Shown here piece by piece: positions 28,693 through 38,171 of a DNA stretch of 64,000 bases. Position 1 is the first letter of the stretch. The number at the start of each line of letters is the position of its first letter. The translations under genes were made by a program, and so were the position numbers. The notes under the pieces are model-generated. The model had not been told where the DNA came from. It made no database searches and saw nothing but the letters and a program-made list of their open reading frames with translations. The stretch is from Dechloromonas denitrificans (GTDB lineage Bacteria > Pseudomonadota > Gammaproteobacteria > Burkholderiales > Rhodocyclaceae). The stretch spans positions 4,047,001 through 4,111,000 of the forward strand of contig NZ_CP075185.1 of the NCBI RefSeq assembly GCF_020510685.1. Reading direction: 5' to 3'.

Positions 28693-29570
28693 CCCCCGGG
28701 CGGCTGCACGCCTGGTTCCTCGCCTGCCGCCCGAAAACCCTTTCGGTCTCGCTGTCACCGGTACTCGTCGGCACCGCCGTGGCCTGGCACGATACCAGCC
28801 AGGTGCTCTGGCTGCCGTTGCTGGCCGCCGCGCTGGGCGCCGCCTTCATCCAGATCGGCACCAACCTGTTCAACGATGTCGGCGATTTCCTGCGCGGCAC
28901 CGACACGCCGGATCGCCTTGGCCCCAAGCGGGCCACGGCGGAAGGCTGGCTGACCCCGGGCAAGGTCAAGAGCGGCGCCTGGCTGTCGTTCGCCCTGGCC
29001 TTTCTCTGCGGCATTTACCTCGTCTGGCATGGCGGCCTGCCCATCGTCGTCATCGGGCTTGCTTCGCTGGCTGCCGGCTGGGCTTATACCGGCGGGCCGA
29101 AACCGATTGCCTACGGGCCGTTCGGCGAAGTCTTCGTGTGGATTTTTTTCGGTCTGGTTGCCGTCGGTGGCAGCTACTACCTGCAAACCCTGAGCCTGAC
29201 GCCCATCGCGCTGCTCGCCGCCAGCTTGGTCGGGATGCATGCGGCGGCGGTGATCACCGTCAACAATTACCGCGACCGCGATGGCGATGCCCGCAGCGGC
29301 AAGAACACGCTGGCCGTGCAGCTTGGCCGGGCGGCGACCAAACGGATTTACACCGCTGAAATGCTCGCCCCGTATGCCCTGCTGCCGCTGCTCGCGCCGA
29401 GTCTCGGCTGGTCGGCCGGATTGCCGCTGCTGTCGCTGCCACTGGCCCTCAAATTGATTCGCCGTTTCCGCCAGACCGCGCCCGGACCGGTGTTCAACAC
29501 CATCCTGGCCATGACAGCCGGATTGCAGCTTATTTTCGCCCTGCTGTTAACCCTCGCCTTGACGATTTGA
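28689..29570 (+). CDS. menA: UbiA-family prenyltransferase, MenA-like
   Basis: A polytopic membrane protein (293 aa from the ATG at 28689, about eight helices) resembling 1,4-dihydroxy-2-naphthoate prenyltransferase. The first Asp-rich motif is in 'GTNLFNDVGDFLRGTD' and the second in 'VNNYRDRDGDARSGKNTLA'; 'GPKRATAEGWLTPG' is typical of MenA. It would make demethylmenaquinone. A TTG six bases upstream was rejected. It is tightly coupled to ubiH, so a ubiquinone gene and a menaquinone-type gene share one operon. No other men or mqn genes are in the window, so the exact substrate is inferred. Confidence 0.82.
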   Translation: MTPGRLHAWFLACRPKTLSVSLSPVLVGTAVAWHDTSQVLWLPLLAAALGAAFIQIGTNLFNDVGDFLRGTDTPDRLGPKRATAEGWLTPGKVKSGAWLSFALAFLCGIYLVWHGGLPIVVIGLASLAAGWAYTGGPKPIAYGPFGEVFVWIFFGLVAVGGSYYLQTLSLTPIALLAASLVGMHAAAVITVNNYRDRDGDARSGKNTLAVQLGRAATKRIYTAEMLAPYALLPLLAPSLGWSAGLPLLSLPLALKLIRRFRQTAPGPVFNTILAMTAGLQLIFALLLTLALTI

Positions 29571-29638
29571 CTATTTTTTAGGCGCCGACTCGGGTAAAAT
29601 GCGCGACCTCCCTTGATGTGCCTGCCACCTGATCGCCC

Positions 29639-30655
29639 ATGGACTTTGTCGGATTTCAGCTTCGCAACAATCTGTTCGTCGCCCCCATGGCCGGCGTGAC
29701 GGATCGTCCTTTCCGGCAGTTGTGCAAAAAAATGGGGGCCGGTCTGGCCGTCTCCGAAATGGTCACTTCGAACTCGCTGCTCTATGGCAGCGCCAAGACC
29801 TTGCGCCGGGCCAATCACGAAGGGGAAGTGGCACCGATTTCAGTGCAAATCGCCGGGGCCGATCCGAAGATGATGGCCGAGGCGGCCCGCCACAACGTGG
29901 ATAACGGGGCGCAGATCATCGACATCAACATGGGTTGCCCGGCCAAGAAAATCTGCAACGTGATGGCCGGTTCGGCGCTGATGCAGGACGAGCTGCTGGT
30001 CGGCCAGATCCTCGACGCCGTGGTGGCCGCCATCCCGAACACCCCGGTGACGCTGAAATTCCGTACCGGCTGGAACCTGGCCAACCGCAACGCGCCGACC
30101 ATCGCCCGCATAGCCGAAAGTGCCGGCGTGCGCGCCGTCGCCATCCATGGCCGGACGCGCTGCCAGCAATACACCGGCGAAGCCGAGTACGACACCATCG
30201 CCATGGTCAAGACCCTAATCAAGATCCCGGTCATCGCCAACGGCGACATCACCAGCCCGGAAAAAGCCAAGCACGTGCTCGACGTCACCGGCGCCGATGG
30301 CATCATGATCGGCCGTGCCGCCCAGGGCCGCCCCTGGCTGTTCCGTGAAATCGAGCATTACCTGAGCACCGGCGAACACCTGCCGCCAGCCAAGGTCAGC
30401 GAGATTCACGAAATCCTCAAGGCGCACCTGGTCGACCTGTACGACTTCTACGGCCCGGAAACCGGCTTCAAGGTCGCCCGCAAGCACATCTCCTGGTACA
30501 CCAAGGGGCTGGTCGGCTCAGCGGCCTTCCGCAAGGAAATGAATGTACTTCCCAGCATCGATCAACAGATGCAGGCGGTAAATGACTTCTTCCTCCAACA
30601 GGCAGAAGCGCACGAACATCTTAAATATATTTCAGAGGAGGCGTTGGCAGCATGA
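29639..30655 (+). CDS. dusB: tRNA-dihydrouridine synthase B
   Basis: An FMN enzyme that reduces uridine to dihydrouridine in the tRNA D-loop. 338 aa with TIM-barrel motifs 'APMAGVTDRPFRQLCKK', the catalytic Cys in 'INMGCPAKKICN', 'VTLKFRTGWN', 'AIHGRTRCQQYTGEAEYD' and the FMN-phosphate 'VIANGDITSPEKA'. The DusB subtype is supported by the fis gene overlapping its stop (ATGA), a classic pairing. Confidence 0.96.
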   Translation: MDFVGFQLRNNLFVAPMAGVTDRPFRQLCKKMGAGLAVSEMVTSNSLLYGSAKTLRRANHEGEVAPISVQIAGADPKMMAEAARHNVDNGAQIIDINMGCPAKKICNVMAGSALMQDELLVGQILDAVVAAIPNTPVTLKFRTGWNLANRNAPTIARIAESAGVRAVAIHGRTRCQQYTGEAEYDTIAMVKTLIKIPVIANGDITSPEKAKHVLDVTGADGIMIGRAAQGRPWLFREIEHYLSTGEHLPPAKVSEIHEILKAHLVDLYDFYGPETGFKVARKHISWYTKGLVGSAAFRKEMNVLPSIDQQMQAVNDFFLQQAEAHEHLKYISEEALAA

Positions 30656-30888
30656 GCCAACAACAAGACATATCCGCTTGCGTGCTGGGGGCACTCGAGC
30701 AGTATTTTCGCGATCTCGATGGCGAAAAACCCTGCGCGATCTATGACATGGTGCTGAAAAGCGTCGAAAAGCCAATGCTCGAAGTCGTCCTCGCCAAGGC
30801 GGGCGGCAACCAGACGCTGGCCTCGGACATGCTCGGCATCAACCGCAACACCCTGCGCAAGAAACTCACCGAACACCAGTTGCTGTAG
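30652..30888 (+). CDS. fis: Nucleoid-associated DNA-binding protein Fis
   Basis: A homodimeric DNA-bending protein acting on rRNA promoters, recombination and replication. At 78 aa it is shorter than E. coli Fis (98 aa), as in other betaproteobacteria, lacking part of the N-terminal beta-hairpin arm. The C-terminal helices read 'KPMLEVVLAKAGGNQTLA' then the HTH 'DMLGINRNTLRKKL'. It overlaps dusB by four bases, so the two are co-translated. It is followed directly by the intergenic repeat. Confidence 0.95.
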   Translation: MSQQQDISACVLGALEQYFRDLDGEKPCAIYDMVLKSVEKPMLEVVLAKAGGNQTLASDMLGINRNTLRKKLTEHQLL

Positions 30889-30983
30889 TTGCTAGTCATT
30901 AGTCCTTAGTTATTAGCTAACGACTAAAACCTGGCACCCCGCAATTTGCAGCTACCGACTAACAACTAACTACTACCGACTAA
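30889..30983. repeat. Hairpin-forming intergenic repeat, copy 2 (between fis and purH)
   Basis: Left arm GCTAGTCATTAGTCCTTAG-type units, a short unrelated middle (about 30930-30950), and a right arm with the core CCGACTAACAACTAA at 30955-30969. The purH ATG comes two bases after the final CGACTAAC unit. Confidence 0.75.
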
Positions 30984-30984
30984 C

Positions 30985-32577
30985 ATGTCCATCAAGCAAG
31001 CACTGATTTCCGTTTCCGATAAAACCGGCGTCCTCGAATTTGCCCAGGGCCTTGCCGCCCAGGGCGTCAAGCTTCTGTCCACCGGCGGCACCGCCAAGAT
31101 GCTGCGCGATGCCGGCCTGACCGTCACCGAGATCGGCGACTACACCGGCTTCCCGGAAATGCTCGACGGCCGCGTCAAGACGTTGCACCCGAAGGTGCAC
31201 GGCGGCATCCTGGCCCGCCGCGATCTGCCGGAACACCTGGCGACCATCGAAGCGCACGGCATTCCGACCATCGACCTGGTCTGCGTCAATCTCTACCCGT
31301 TCGCCGCGACCATCGCCAAGGCCGGTGTGACGCTGGAAGACGCGATCGAGAACATCGACATCGGCGGCCCGGCCATGGTCCGCTCCTCGGCCAAAAACTA
31401 CGCCGGCGTCGCCATCGTCACCGACCCGGAAGACTACGCCCCGTTGCTCGCCGAGATGCAAGCCAATGGCGGCGCGCTGCAACTGGCCACCCGTTTCGGC
31501 CTGGCCAAGAAGGCCTTCACCCATACCGCCCGCTACGACAGCATGATCGCCAACTGGCTGACCGGTCTTGATGACGGCGCCGAAGCCAAGCCGGAGGCGG
31601 CTGCCCCCGCCCCCTCGATCTTCCCGGCCAAGCTGCAACTGGCTTTCGACCGTGTCGAAACCCTGCGTTACGGCGAAAACTCGCACCAGTCCGCCGCTTT
31701 CTACCGCGACACCAACCCGGTCGCCGGCAGCATCGCCGCCTACAGCCAGCTGCAGGGCAAGGAACTGTCCTACAACAACATCGGCGACTCCGATGCCGCC
31801 TGGGAATGCGTCAAGACCTTCGACGTCCCGGCCTGCGTCATCGTCAAGCATGCCAACCCGTGCGGTGTGGCCATTGATGGCACGCTGCTCGCCGCCTACG
31901 AAAAGGCCTTCAAGACCGATTCAACCTCGGCCTTCGGCGGCATCATCGCCTTCAACGGCGAAGTCGGCATGGATGTCGTGAACGCCATGAACGAACGCAA
32001 GCACTTCGTCGAAGTCCTGATCGCTCCGTCCTTCACCGCCGAAGCCAAGGCCGCGCTGGCCGGCAAGACCAACTTGCGCGTCCTGGTCGTGCCACTCTCC
32101 CGCGAATTGAATGCGCTCGAATACAAGCGCGTCGGCGGCGGCCTGCTGGTCCAGACGCCGGACAACTTCACCGCCCAGGCTTCCGGCCTGAAGATGGTCA
32201 CCAAGGTGCAGCCGACCGCCCAGCAGATCGAAGACCTGCTGTTCGCCGAGCGCGTCGCCAAATTCGTCAAGTCCAACGCCATCGTCTTCTGCGGCAACGG
32301 CATGACGCTCGGTGTCGGCGCAGGCCAGATGAGCCGCGTCGATTCGACCAAGATCGCCAGCATCAAGGCCCAGCACGCCGGCCTCGAACTCACGGGTTCG
32401 GTCGTCGCGTCCGATGCCTTCTTCCCGTTCCGCGACGGCGTCGACGTGCTGGCCGCAGCCGGCGCCAAGGCGGTGATCCAGCCGGGCGGTTCGATGCGCG
32501 ACGAAGAAGTCATCGCCGCCGCCGACGAGCATGGTCTGGCCATGGTCTTTACCGGCAACCGTCACTTCCGTCACTAA
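30985..32577 (+). CDS. purH: Bifunctional AICAR transformylase / IMP cyclohydrolase
   Basis: Catalyses the last two steps of de novo purine synthesis: formylation of AICAR with 10-formyl-THF and cyclisation to IMP. 530 aa. The N-terminal IMP cyclohydrolase (MGS-like) domain, about 1-150, starts '[19 protein letters not shown]' and includes '[15 protein letters not shown]' and '[12 protein letters not shown]'. The C-terminal transformylase includes '[14 protein letters not shown]', '[12 protein letters not shown]' with the catalytic Lys-His, and '[21 protein letters not shown]'. It starts right after repeat copy 2 and is followed by repeat copy 3. Confidence 0.97.
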   Translation: MSIKQALISVSDKTGVLEFAQGLAAQGVKLLSTGGTAKMLRDAGLTVTEIGDYTGFPEMLDGRVKTLHPKVHGGILARRDLPEHLATIEAHGIPTIDLVCVNLYPFAATIAKAGVTLEDAIENIDIGGPAMVRSSAKNYAGVAIVTDPEDYAPLLAEMQANGGALQLATRFGLAKKAFTHTARYDSMIANWLTGLDDGAEAKPEAAAPAPSIFPAKLQLAFDRVETLRYGENSHQSAAFYRDTNPVAGSIAAYSQLQGKELSYNNIGDSDAAWECVKTFDVPACVIVKHANPCGVAIDGTLLAAYEKAFKTDSTSAFGGIIAFNGEVGMDVVNAMNERKHFVEVLIAPSFTAEAKAALAGKTNLRVLVVPLSRELNALEYKRVGGGLLVQTPDNFTAQASGLKMVTKVQPTAQQIEDLLFAERVAKFVKSNAIVFCGNGMTLGVGAGQMSRVDSTKIASIKAQHAGLELTGSVVASDAFFPFRDGVDVLAAAGAKAVIQPGGSMRDEEVIAAADEHGLAMVFTGNRHFRH

Positions 32578-32579
32578 AA

Positions 32580-32656
32580 ACAGTCGCGAGTCGTTAGTTG
32601 CTAGCAACACGCGCTCACTAATCGCTCCCGACTAATAACTAACGACTAGGAACTAG
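32580..32656. repeat. Hairpin-forming intergenic repeat, copy 3 (between purH and purD)
   Basis: Left arm GAGTCGTTAGTTGCTAGC, middle of about 20 bases, right arm with core CCGACTAATAACTAA at 32628-32642, continuing CGACTAGGAACTAGC. Same organisation and position (immediately before a start codon) as copies 1 and 2. Confidence 0.75.
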
Positions 32657-32659
32657 CAA

Positions 32660-33937
32660 ATGAAACTACTGGTAATCGGTTCCGGCGGCCGCGAGCACGC
32701 CATGGCCTGGCGCCTGGCCCAGACGCCCGGTCTGCAGAAGGTTTATGTCGCCCCCGGCAATGCCGGCACGGCGCGCGAGCACGAGCTGGAAAACATCGAC
32801 ATCACCGATCCGCAGGCGCTGGCTGATTTCGCCGAGCAGAACAAGATTCATCTCACCCTGGTCGGCCCGGAAGCGCCACTGGCCGCCGGCGTGGTCAATG
32901 TCTTCCGGGCGCGTGGCCTGAAGATTTTCGGCCCGACCAAGGAAGCCGCGCAGCTGGAGTCCTCGAAGGATTTCGCCAAGCGCTTCATGGCTCGCCACAA
33001 CATCCCGACGGCCGCTTTCGGCACCTTCACCGAGGCTGCCGCAGCCCACGCCTACATCGACCAGCAAGGCGCCCCGATCGTCATCAAGGCCGACGGCCTG
33101 GCTGCCGGCAAGGGCGTCGTCGTGGCGATGGATCTGGCCGAAGCGCACGCCGCGATCGACGACATGCTGTCCGGCAACAAGCTGGGCGAAGCCGGCGCCC
33201 GCGTCGTCATCGAGGAGTTCCTCGATGGCGAGGAAGCCAGCTTCATCGTCATGGTCGATGGCAAGAACGTGTTGGCCCTCGCCTCCAGCCAGGACCACAA
33301 GCGTATCGGCGACGGCGACACCGGCCCCAACACCGGCGGCATGGGCGCCTATTCGCCCGCCCCGGTGGTCACCCCGGAAGTGCACGCCAAGGCGATGCGC
33401 GAAATCATCCTGCCGACCGTGCGCGGCATGGCAGCCGACGGCATCCCGTTCACCGGCTTCCTCTATGCCGGCCTGATGATCGGCAAGGACGGCTCGGTCA
33501 AGACGCTGGAATTCAACTGCCGGATGGGCGACCCGGAAACCCAGCCGATCCTGATGCGCCTCAAGTCCGATTTCGTCGACCTGCTGGAACACGGCATCGA
33601 CGGCACACTCGACCAGATCGAAGCCGAATGGGATCGTCGCGTCGCCCTCGGCGTCGTGCTGGCCGCCGCCAACTACCCGGACACCCCGCGCAAGGGCGAT
33701 CCGATCGCCGGCCTGCCGACCGGCAACAGCTTCGGCGAAGGCGCCCACGTCTTCCACGCCGGCACCGCCAGGCAGGATGACAAGGTGGTGACCAGCGGCG
33801 GGCGCGTGTTGTGCGTCACGGCGCTCGGCGAAAACATCAAGCTGGCGCAGAAACTGGCTTATGAATGTGCGGCCCAGATTCACTTCGACGGCATGCAGTT
33901 CCGCCAGGATATCGGGCACCGCGCGCTCAGCCGCTGA
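32660..33937 (+). CDS. purD: Phosphoribosylamine-glycine ligase (GAR synthetase)
   Basis: It ligates glycine to phosphoribosylamine in the second step of purine synthesis. 425 aa ATP-grasp enzyme: 'LLVIGSGGREHAMAWRLAQ' at the start, ATP-grasp motifs 'VIKADGLAAGKGVVVAMD', 'EEFLDGEEASFIVMVDG', 'PNTGGMGAYSPAP' and 'EFNCRMGDPETQPIL'. It lies downstream of purH on the same strand, separated by repeat copy 3, so it is either co-transcribed through the repeat or has its own promoter there. A strong terminator follows. Confidence 0.97.
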   Translation: MKLLVIGSGGREHAMAWRLAQTPGLQKVYVAPGNAGTAREHELENIDITDPQALADFAEQNKIHLTLVGPEAPLAAGVVNVFRARGLKIFGPTKEAAQLESSKDFAKRFMARHNIPTAAFGTFTEAAAAHAYIDQQGAPIVIKADGLAAGKGVVVAMDLAEAHAAIDDMLSGNKLGEAGARVVIEEFLDGEEASFIVMVDGKNVLALASSQDHKRIGDGDTGPNTGGMGAYSPAPVVTPEVHAKAMREIILPTVRGMAADGIPFTGFLYAGLMIGKDGSVKTLEFNCRMGDPETQPILMRLKSDFVDLLEHGIDGTLDQIEAEWDRRVALGVVLAAANYPDTPRKGDPIAGLPTGNSFGEGAHVFHAGTARQDDKVVTSGGRVLCVTALGENIKLAQKLAYECAAQIHFDGMQFRQDIGHRALSR

Positions 33938-33959
33938 ACTCTGCATCATTCGAACAACA

Positions 33960-33986
33960 CGGGCGGCCATGACCGCCCGTTTTTTT
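33960..33986 (+). terminator. Rho-independent terminator after purD
   Basis: CGGGCGG-CCATGA-CCGCCCG hairpin followed by seven T residues, between purD and hemF. Confidence 0.88.
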
Positions 33987-34000
33987 ACCCCGGAGATTTT

Positions 34001-34897
34001 ATGGACACCACCCGCCTCAAGGAATTTTTCACCGGCCTGCAAAACCGCATCGTCGCCGACCTCGAAGCCTTCGACGGTCAAGCCTTCCGCACCGACAGCT
34101 GGCAGCGCCCGGAAGGCGGCGGCGGCATTTCGCGGCTGATCGAGGAAGGCGACTTTTTCGAGCGCGGCGGCGTCAACTTTTCGCACGTCACCGGCGCCTC
34201 GCTGCCCGCCTCGGCCACCGCCGTCCGCCCGCAACTGGCCGGGCGCGCCTGGGAGGCGATGGGCGTCTCGCTGGTCCTCCACCCGCGCAACCCGTACTGC
34301 CCGACGGCGCACATGAACGTCCGCTGCTTCGTTGCCAGCAAGGTAGGCGAAGAGGATGTCTGGTGGTTCGGTGGCGGCATGGACATGACGCCTTACTACG
34401 GCCAACGGGAAGACGTCGTCCATTTCCACCAGACCTGCAAGGATGCCCTCGCCCCCTTCGGCGACGAGGTCTATCCGAAGTACAAGAAATGGTGCGACGA
34501 GTACTTTTTCCTGAAACACCGCAACGAACCGCGCGGCGTCGGCGGTATCTTCTTCGACGACCTGAGCGAAGGCGGCTTCGCGCGCTGCTTCGATCTGACC
34601 CAGGCGGTCGGCAATGCTTTCAGCGAAGCCTACCTGCCGGTGCTCGCCAAACGCCGCGCCATGCCTTACGGCGAGCGCGAACGCGACTTCCAGGCCTACC
34701 GCCGTGGCCGTTACGTCGAGTTCAACCTGGTCTGGGATCGCGGCACGCTGTTTGGCCTGCAATCGGGCGGCCGCACCGAATCGATCCTGATGTCGCTGCC
34801 GCCCATCGTCAAGTGGCGCTACGACTGGCAGCCGGCGGCCGGCACGCCGGAAGCCGAGCTTTACGAAGTTTTCCTCAAGCCGACCGAATGGGTCTGA
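34001..34897 (+). CDS. hemF: Oxygen-dependent coproporphyrinogen III oxidase
   Basis: Aerobic oxidative decarboxylation of coproporphyrinogen III to protoporphyrinogen IX. 298 aa, with family motifs '[19 protein letters not shown]', '[15 protein letters not shown]', '[15 protein letters not shown]', '[14 protein letters not shown]' and '[13 protein letters not shown]'. A CGGAGA ribosome-binding site precedes the ATG just after the purD terminator. Its stop abuts the stop of a small minus-strand gene with no gap. This step needs O2; an anaerobic alternative (hemN) is not in the window. Confidence 0.96.
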   Translation: MDTTRLKEFFTGLQNRIVADLEAFDGQAFRTDSWQRPEGGGGISRLIEEGDFFERGGVNFSHVTGASLPASATAVRPQLAGRAWEAMGVSLVLHPRNPYCPTAHMNVRCFVASKVGEEDVWWFGGGMDMTPYYGQREDVVHFHQTCKDALAPFGDEVYPKYKKWCDEYFFLKHRNEPRGVGGIFFDDLSEGGFARCFDLTQAVGNAFSEAYLPVLAKRRAMPYGERERDFQAYRRGRYVEFNLVWDRGTLFGLQSGGRTESILMSLPPIVKWRYDWQPAAGTPEAELYEVFLKPTEWV

Positions 34898-35137
34898 TTA
34901 CTTGAGTTTGCCTCTGACCACCCGGACCCGTTCCGGGTTTTCCACCTGGAGCAGGCCGCCACTGCCTTGCAGATTGCCGCAGACGCAGAGCGCCTTGATA
35001 TGCGGCACCGAATTGATCACCGCCGAGCAATCCAGGCATTCGTAGTAGATATCGCCGCCGGTCGGCAAACCGGCGGGATCGGGCGCCGGCTCGATGGGGT
35101 AAAAGTTATAGATTTTGCGCATGTCGATATTCAGCAT
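34898..35137 (-). CDS. Small cysteine-rich protein, possible zinc ribbon
   Basis: Family not recognised. 79 aa with 'YYECLDCSAVINS' (CxxC) and 'KALCVCGNLQG' (CxC), a spacing that could bind one metal ion. A strong GGAGGGG ribosome-binding site lies before the ATG at 35137; an alternative ATG is five codons in. It starts 27 bp after the hemY stop on the same strand, so it probably sits at the end of the hemCDXY operon, and is convergent with hemF. A metal or heme-related role is inference from position only. Confidence 0.65.
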   Translation of the reverse strand: MLNIDMRKIYNFYPIEPAPDPAGLPTGGDIYYECLDCSAVINSVPHIKALCVCGNLQGSGGLLQVENPERVRVVRGKLK

Positions 35138-35164
35138 TTTCCCCTCCGCCCCCGCATGCAGCGC

Positions 35165-36349
35165 TCAACTCACCTCGAGTAAAGCACTGGCCCGGTAATG
35201 TTTGTTCGCTTCTTCGGTACGCTCCAGCTGGTCGCACAAACGGGCCAGTTCGAGATGCGCTTCCGGCGTCGGCTGGACTGCCAGCGACGCCTCCAGGTAA
35301 CTCTGTGCCTTGCCCCACAGCCGCTGGCGCAAGCACATCCGGCCGAGCGCCTTGAGCAGGCGGGCATCGTCCGGATGCTTCCTGAGCCAGGCTTCGGCCT
35401 TGGCAATGCGCAAGGTCTGCCCCTCGCCCGCCAGGCGACCATAGATGGCAACCAGTTCGGGCTGCCAGAGATCATCCGTCGCGGCGTCGAGGACCGCTTC
35501 GATCAGCTGCTGAGCCTCGGCCTCGGCACCCAGCGCCAGTAAAGCTCTGGCGGCGGCGAGAACGACACGCCGCCCCCGCTCGTCGACCGGCAAGGCGCGC
35601 AAATAGCTGGTCAGTTGCCCGAGATCGGCAGCCCGCTTGGCGATGTTGCCGAGATGCGCCTGCGTCCTGACCTCTCCGACAACTTCGGCGGGCAGCGCAT
35701 CGCGCTTGACCAGTTGCCGGGCCAGTTTGAGTACCCCGTCCCAGTCGCCCAGCCCCTGGCGCGCCCGCAACTCCAGGCGAAGGGCGGCGATGTGGCGGCC
35801 CTGCTTGCCCTGCAGTTTGTCGAGTGCAGCCAGCGCATCGGCGAAATGCCGCGCCTCATTCATCATCTCGGCTTCGAGCATCAAAGTCGCCGCTTCGGTG
35901 CGCGGATCGTCGATCTTGGCCCGCGCCATCCAGCCCTGCTGCTTTTCCGACTCGCGCATGCGCTGTGCGGCGCGCGCCGCGATCAAGGCGGACAAGCCGG
36001 GCGCCGTGCCGGCGGCATGCGCTTCGGCAGCTTTCTTCAGGGCCTGGCCGAAGCGCCCCTCGAACAGCAGGCGCACCGCATCCTGGAATACCAGGCTGCT
36101 CCGTTCGCGCTGCCGATTCTCGCGATACTGGCGGACCCGTTGCGGCAGACCGAAAGTCAGCGCCATGCCGCGCATGCCGAGGTAAAGCACGAAGAACAGG
36201 CCAAGCAGCGCCAGAATGAACAGGTTGAGCGTAACTTCCGCCCGCCACGGTGGGAAGACCAGCAGTACATAACCGTCGTTCAGCCGGGCGCCGAGGGCAA
36301 CGGCCACCGCCAGCGCAAACAGCGCCAAGACCCAGAACAGGCCTCTCAC
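35165..36349 (-). CDS. hemY: HemY-like membrane TPR protein
   Basis: A proteobacterial HemY (not the protoporphyrinogen oxidase of the same name in Bacillus). 394 aa with two N-terminal membrane helices ('GLFWVLALFALAVAVALGA' and 'TLNLFILALLGLFFVLYLG') and helical TPR-like repeats to the end, the last around 'SYLEASLAVQPTPEAHLELA'. Role in heme synthesis is inferred from linkage; biochemical function is unsettled. Its start overlaps the hemX stop (ATGA). Confidence 0.9.
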   Translation of the reverse strand: MRGLFWVLALFALAVAVALGARLNDGYVLLVFPPWRAEVTLNLFILALLGLFFVLYLGMRGMALTFGLPQRVRQYRENRQRERSSLVFQDAVRLLFEGRFGQALKKAAEAHAAGTAPGLSALIAARAAQRMRESEKQQGWMARAKIDDPRTEAATLMLEAEMMNEARHFADALAALDKLQGKQGRHIAALRLELRARQGLGDWDGVLKLARQLVKRDALPAEVVGEVRTQAHLGNIAKRAADLGQLTSYLRALPVDERGRRVVLAAARALLALGAEAEAQQLIEAVLDAATDDLWQPELVAIYGRLAGEGQTLRIAKAEAWLRKHPDDARLLKALGRMCLRQRLWGKAQSYLEASLAVQPTPEAHLELARLCDQLERTEEANKHYRASALLEVS

Positions 36350-37392
36350 GGCTTTTCCTTGCCGGTCCGCACGTTACGCAGTGCTGCCTGGCTCTGATTC
36401 AGGCTGGGCAGTTCGACGTTGATTTCGGTCGCCGACATCTGGCGCAAAGTGGCCTGGGCCGCCTGCACCGCCTTGTCGTCGGCGACGAAATGGCGCGTCA
36501 GCCATTGCTGGGCGACCTTCAATTCGTTGCGAAAAGTCCATTGATCGCGCGACAGCAGCGCCAGACGGGCATTCAGCAGACGCAGCTTGAGATTTTCGCG
36601 GAGGAAGAAACTCTGCCCCGGCGCGAGCAAGACCGGCTCTTCGCGATCGAAACGCTGGATCCGCACCAGGCCCTTGAGCTCCTGCCATATTTCGCCGCCC
36701 GAGCGTTGCCACCAGGGCAACACGTTACCGGCCGGCGGATTTTCGGATGACTCGACGGGGCGGCCATAGGCGGCGAGCGGCAGCTTGTCGATCCCGGCGA
36801 CGACCTGTTCGAGACGCAGGCTGATACCCGGCACATCGACGAAGGGCAGCCCGGTCAGTTGCGCCAGATCCTTGGCCAGCGCCTTGCGCAGCGGCATGTA
36901 TTGCGGCCGGTCGAGGCGGGCCAGACGGGCATCGGCCGTCTGCAGCGCGAGCACGGCGACCGGCACATTGCCGGCCAGTTGCAGTTGTTGTCCGGCCAGC
37001 GTGACTGCCTGCTCGACTTCAAGCAGCGTCGCTTCCTCACGGCTGCGCGCCATCTCCTGATAGAACGATTGCAAGGTTTCGCTCTGCCCCTGGAATTCGG
37101 CCAGCTTGCCATCCAGAGCGCCGAGCTTGGCCTGCAAATCCGCGACCTGGGCCAGCAACTGCTTCTGGGCGCCACGGTCTTCCTTGTTGCCGGCTTCGGA
37201 TTCGGCCAGACGACGGGCCACTTCCTGCTGCACGTTGTTCAGTTGCTGGCGGGTTTCCAGCCATTGCCAGCCGGCCAGCGCGAGGGCTGCGAGGGCGACG
37301 AACAGCCAGGGATTTTGCCAGGCGGACCTGGTCGGGGATGATGAGCTTGGGGTCACGTTCGCAGCGGGGAGATTATTGTTGTCGGGCATCAT
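36346..37392 (-). CDS. hemX: HemX-like membrane protein
   Basis: 348 aa from the ATG at 37392, which overlaps the hemD stop. It has a Pro/Asn/Ser-rich cytoplasmic leader, one membrane helix ('NPWLFVALAALALAGWQWL'), a long coiled coil ('LNNVQQEVARRLAESEA' onward to about residue 120) and a periplasmic helical domain ending near 'NQSQAALRNVRTGKEKP'. Often annotated as uroporphyrinogen-III C-methyltransferase, but no SAM-binding methylase motifs are seen, so that label is not supported here. Third gene of hemCDXY. Confidence 0.9.
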   Translation of the reverse strand: MMPDNNNLPAANVTPSSSSPTRSAWQNPWLFVALAALALAGWQWLETRQQLNNVQQEVARRLAESEAGNKEDRGAQKQLLAQVADLQAKLGALDGKLAEFQGQSETLQSFYQEMARSREEATLLEVEQAVTLAGQQLQLAGNVPVAVLALQTADARLARLDRPQYMPLRKALAKDLAQLTGLPFVDVPGISLRLEQVVAGIDKLPLAAYGRPVESSENPPAGNVLPWWQRSGGEIWQELKGLVRIQRFDREEPVLLAPGQSFFLRENLKLRLLNARLALLSRDQWTFRNELKVAQQWLTRHFVADDKAVQAAQATLRQMSATEINVELPSLNQSQAALRNVRTGKEKP

Positions 37393-38171
37393 GCTGCCCA
37401 ATTATAAGCACCTAAGCCGGCCATGATGCCGCTGTCGGCTGCTTCCGTCAGGATAATGTTGTTTAAACCCAAAGCCCGGGCGCTCTCGGCAATCCGGGCA
37501 TGCGGGACGAACAGCGGGGTGGTTTGCAGAAAGCGCCGGCCTTCGGCATCCAGGCAGTCAACCAGGTAACGCAGGCCCTCGCTACTCGATACCGTCAGCG
37601 CATCGAGTCGGCCGGCCCGCCAGGCATCAAGCAATGGCCCCGGGCTGACCGACGGACCGCGGCGCCGGTAGCAGGTGATGCAATCGACTTCGGCGCCGCG
37701 CGCGCGCAGCGTCTCGGCCAGCAACTCACGTCCGCCATCGCCGCGAAAAATGGCGACCCGCCGGCCGGCAATGTGCTCGGCGGCCAGTTCCGGCAAGGCG
37801 AGCAGGGCTTCCGAATCGAACTGCCGGCGCGGTGCCAGGCAACCGGCAATGCCGTGGGCCAGCAGCGCCTTGACCGTACCCTGGCCGACCGCGGCGGGAA
37901 TCAGCGCGGCGGGCCAGGGACCGTGCGCCAGAATGGACGGCAGCGCATGGTCGACAGCATTCGGGCTGATGAAAATGGCCAGCCCGTAATCGGCGAGCCG
38001 CGCCACGGCCTCGCGCAGGGGTTGCGGATCGGCAGCCGGGGAGATCTCGAGCAAGGGAAAAATCAGCGGCTGGCCACCGGCCGCAACGATCGCCTCAGCC
38101 AGCGCTCCGGCTTGGGCGACCGGCCGGGTGACCACGATGGTCCGGCCGGCCAGCGGGCCGCTAGCGCTCAT
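37389..38171 (-). CDS. hemD: Uroporphyrinogen-III synthase
   Basis: Cyclises hydroxymethylbilane with inversion of ring D. 260 aa from the ATG at 38171, which overlaps the hemC stop (ATGA). The family is weakly conserved; supporting marks are the opening '[19 protein letters not shown]', '[14 protein letters not shown]', '[16 protein letters not shown]', '[17 protein letters not shown]' and '[14 protein letters not shown]'. The reading frame extends upstream as the antisense-free shadow of hemC, which should be ignored. Confidence 0.93.
   Translation of the reverse strand: MSASGPLAGRTIVVTRPVAQAGALAEAIVAAGGQPLIFPLLEISPAADPQPLREAVARLADYGLAIFISPNAVDHALPSILAHGPWPAALIPAAVGQGTVKALLAHGIAGCLAPRRQFDSEALLALPELAAEHIAGRRVAIFRGDGGRELLAETLRARGAEVDCITCYRRRGPSVSPGPLLDAWRAGRLDALTVSSSEGLRYLVDCLDAEGRRFLQTTPLFVPHARIAESARALGLNNIILTEAADSGIMAGLGAYNWAA

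Noticed and set aside
32666..34762. Minus-strand ORF of 698 aa opposite purD and hemF
   Set aside because: Antisense shadow spanning two well-defined genes and a terminator.
36346..37392. HemX as an active uroporphyrinogen-III methyltransferase
   Set aside because: No SAM-binding or CobA-type motifs; the protein is a membrane anchor with a coiled coil and a periplasmic helical domain.
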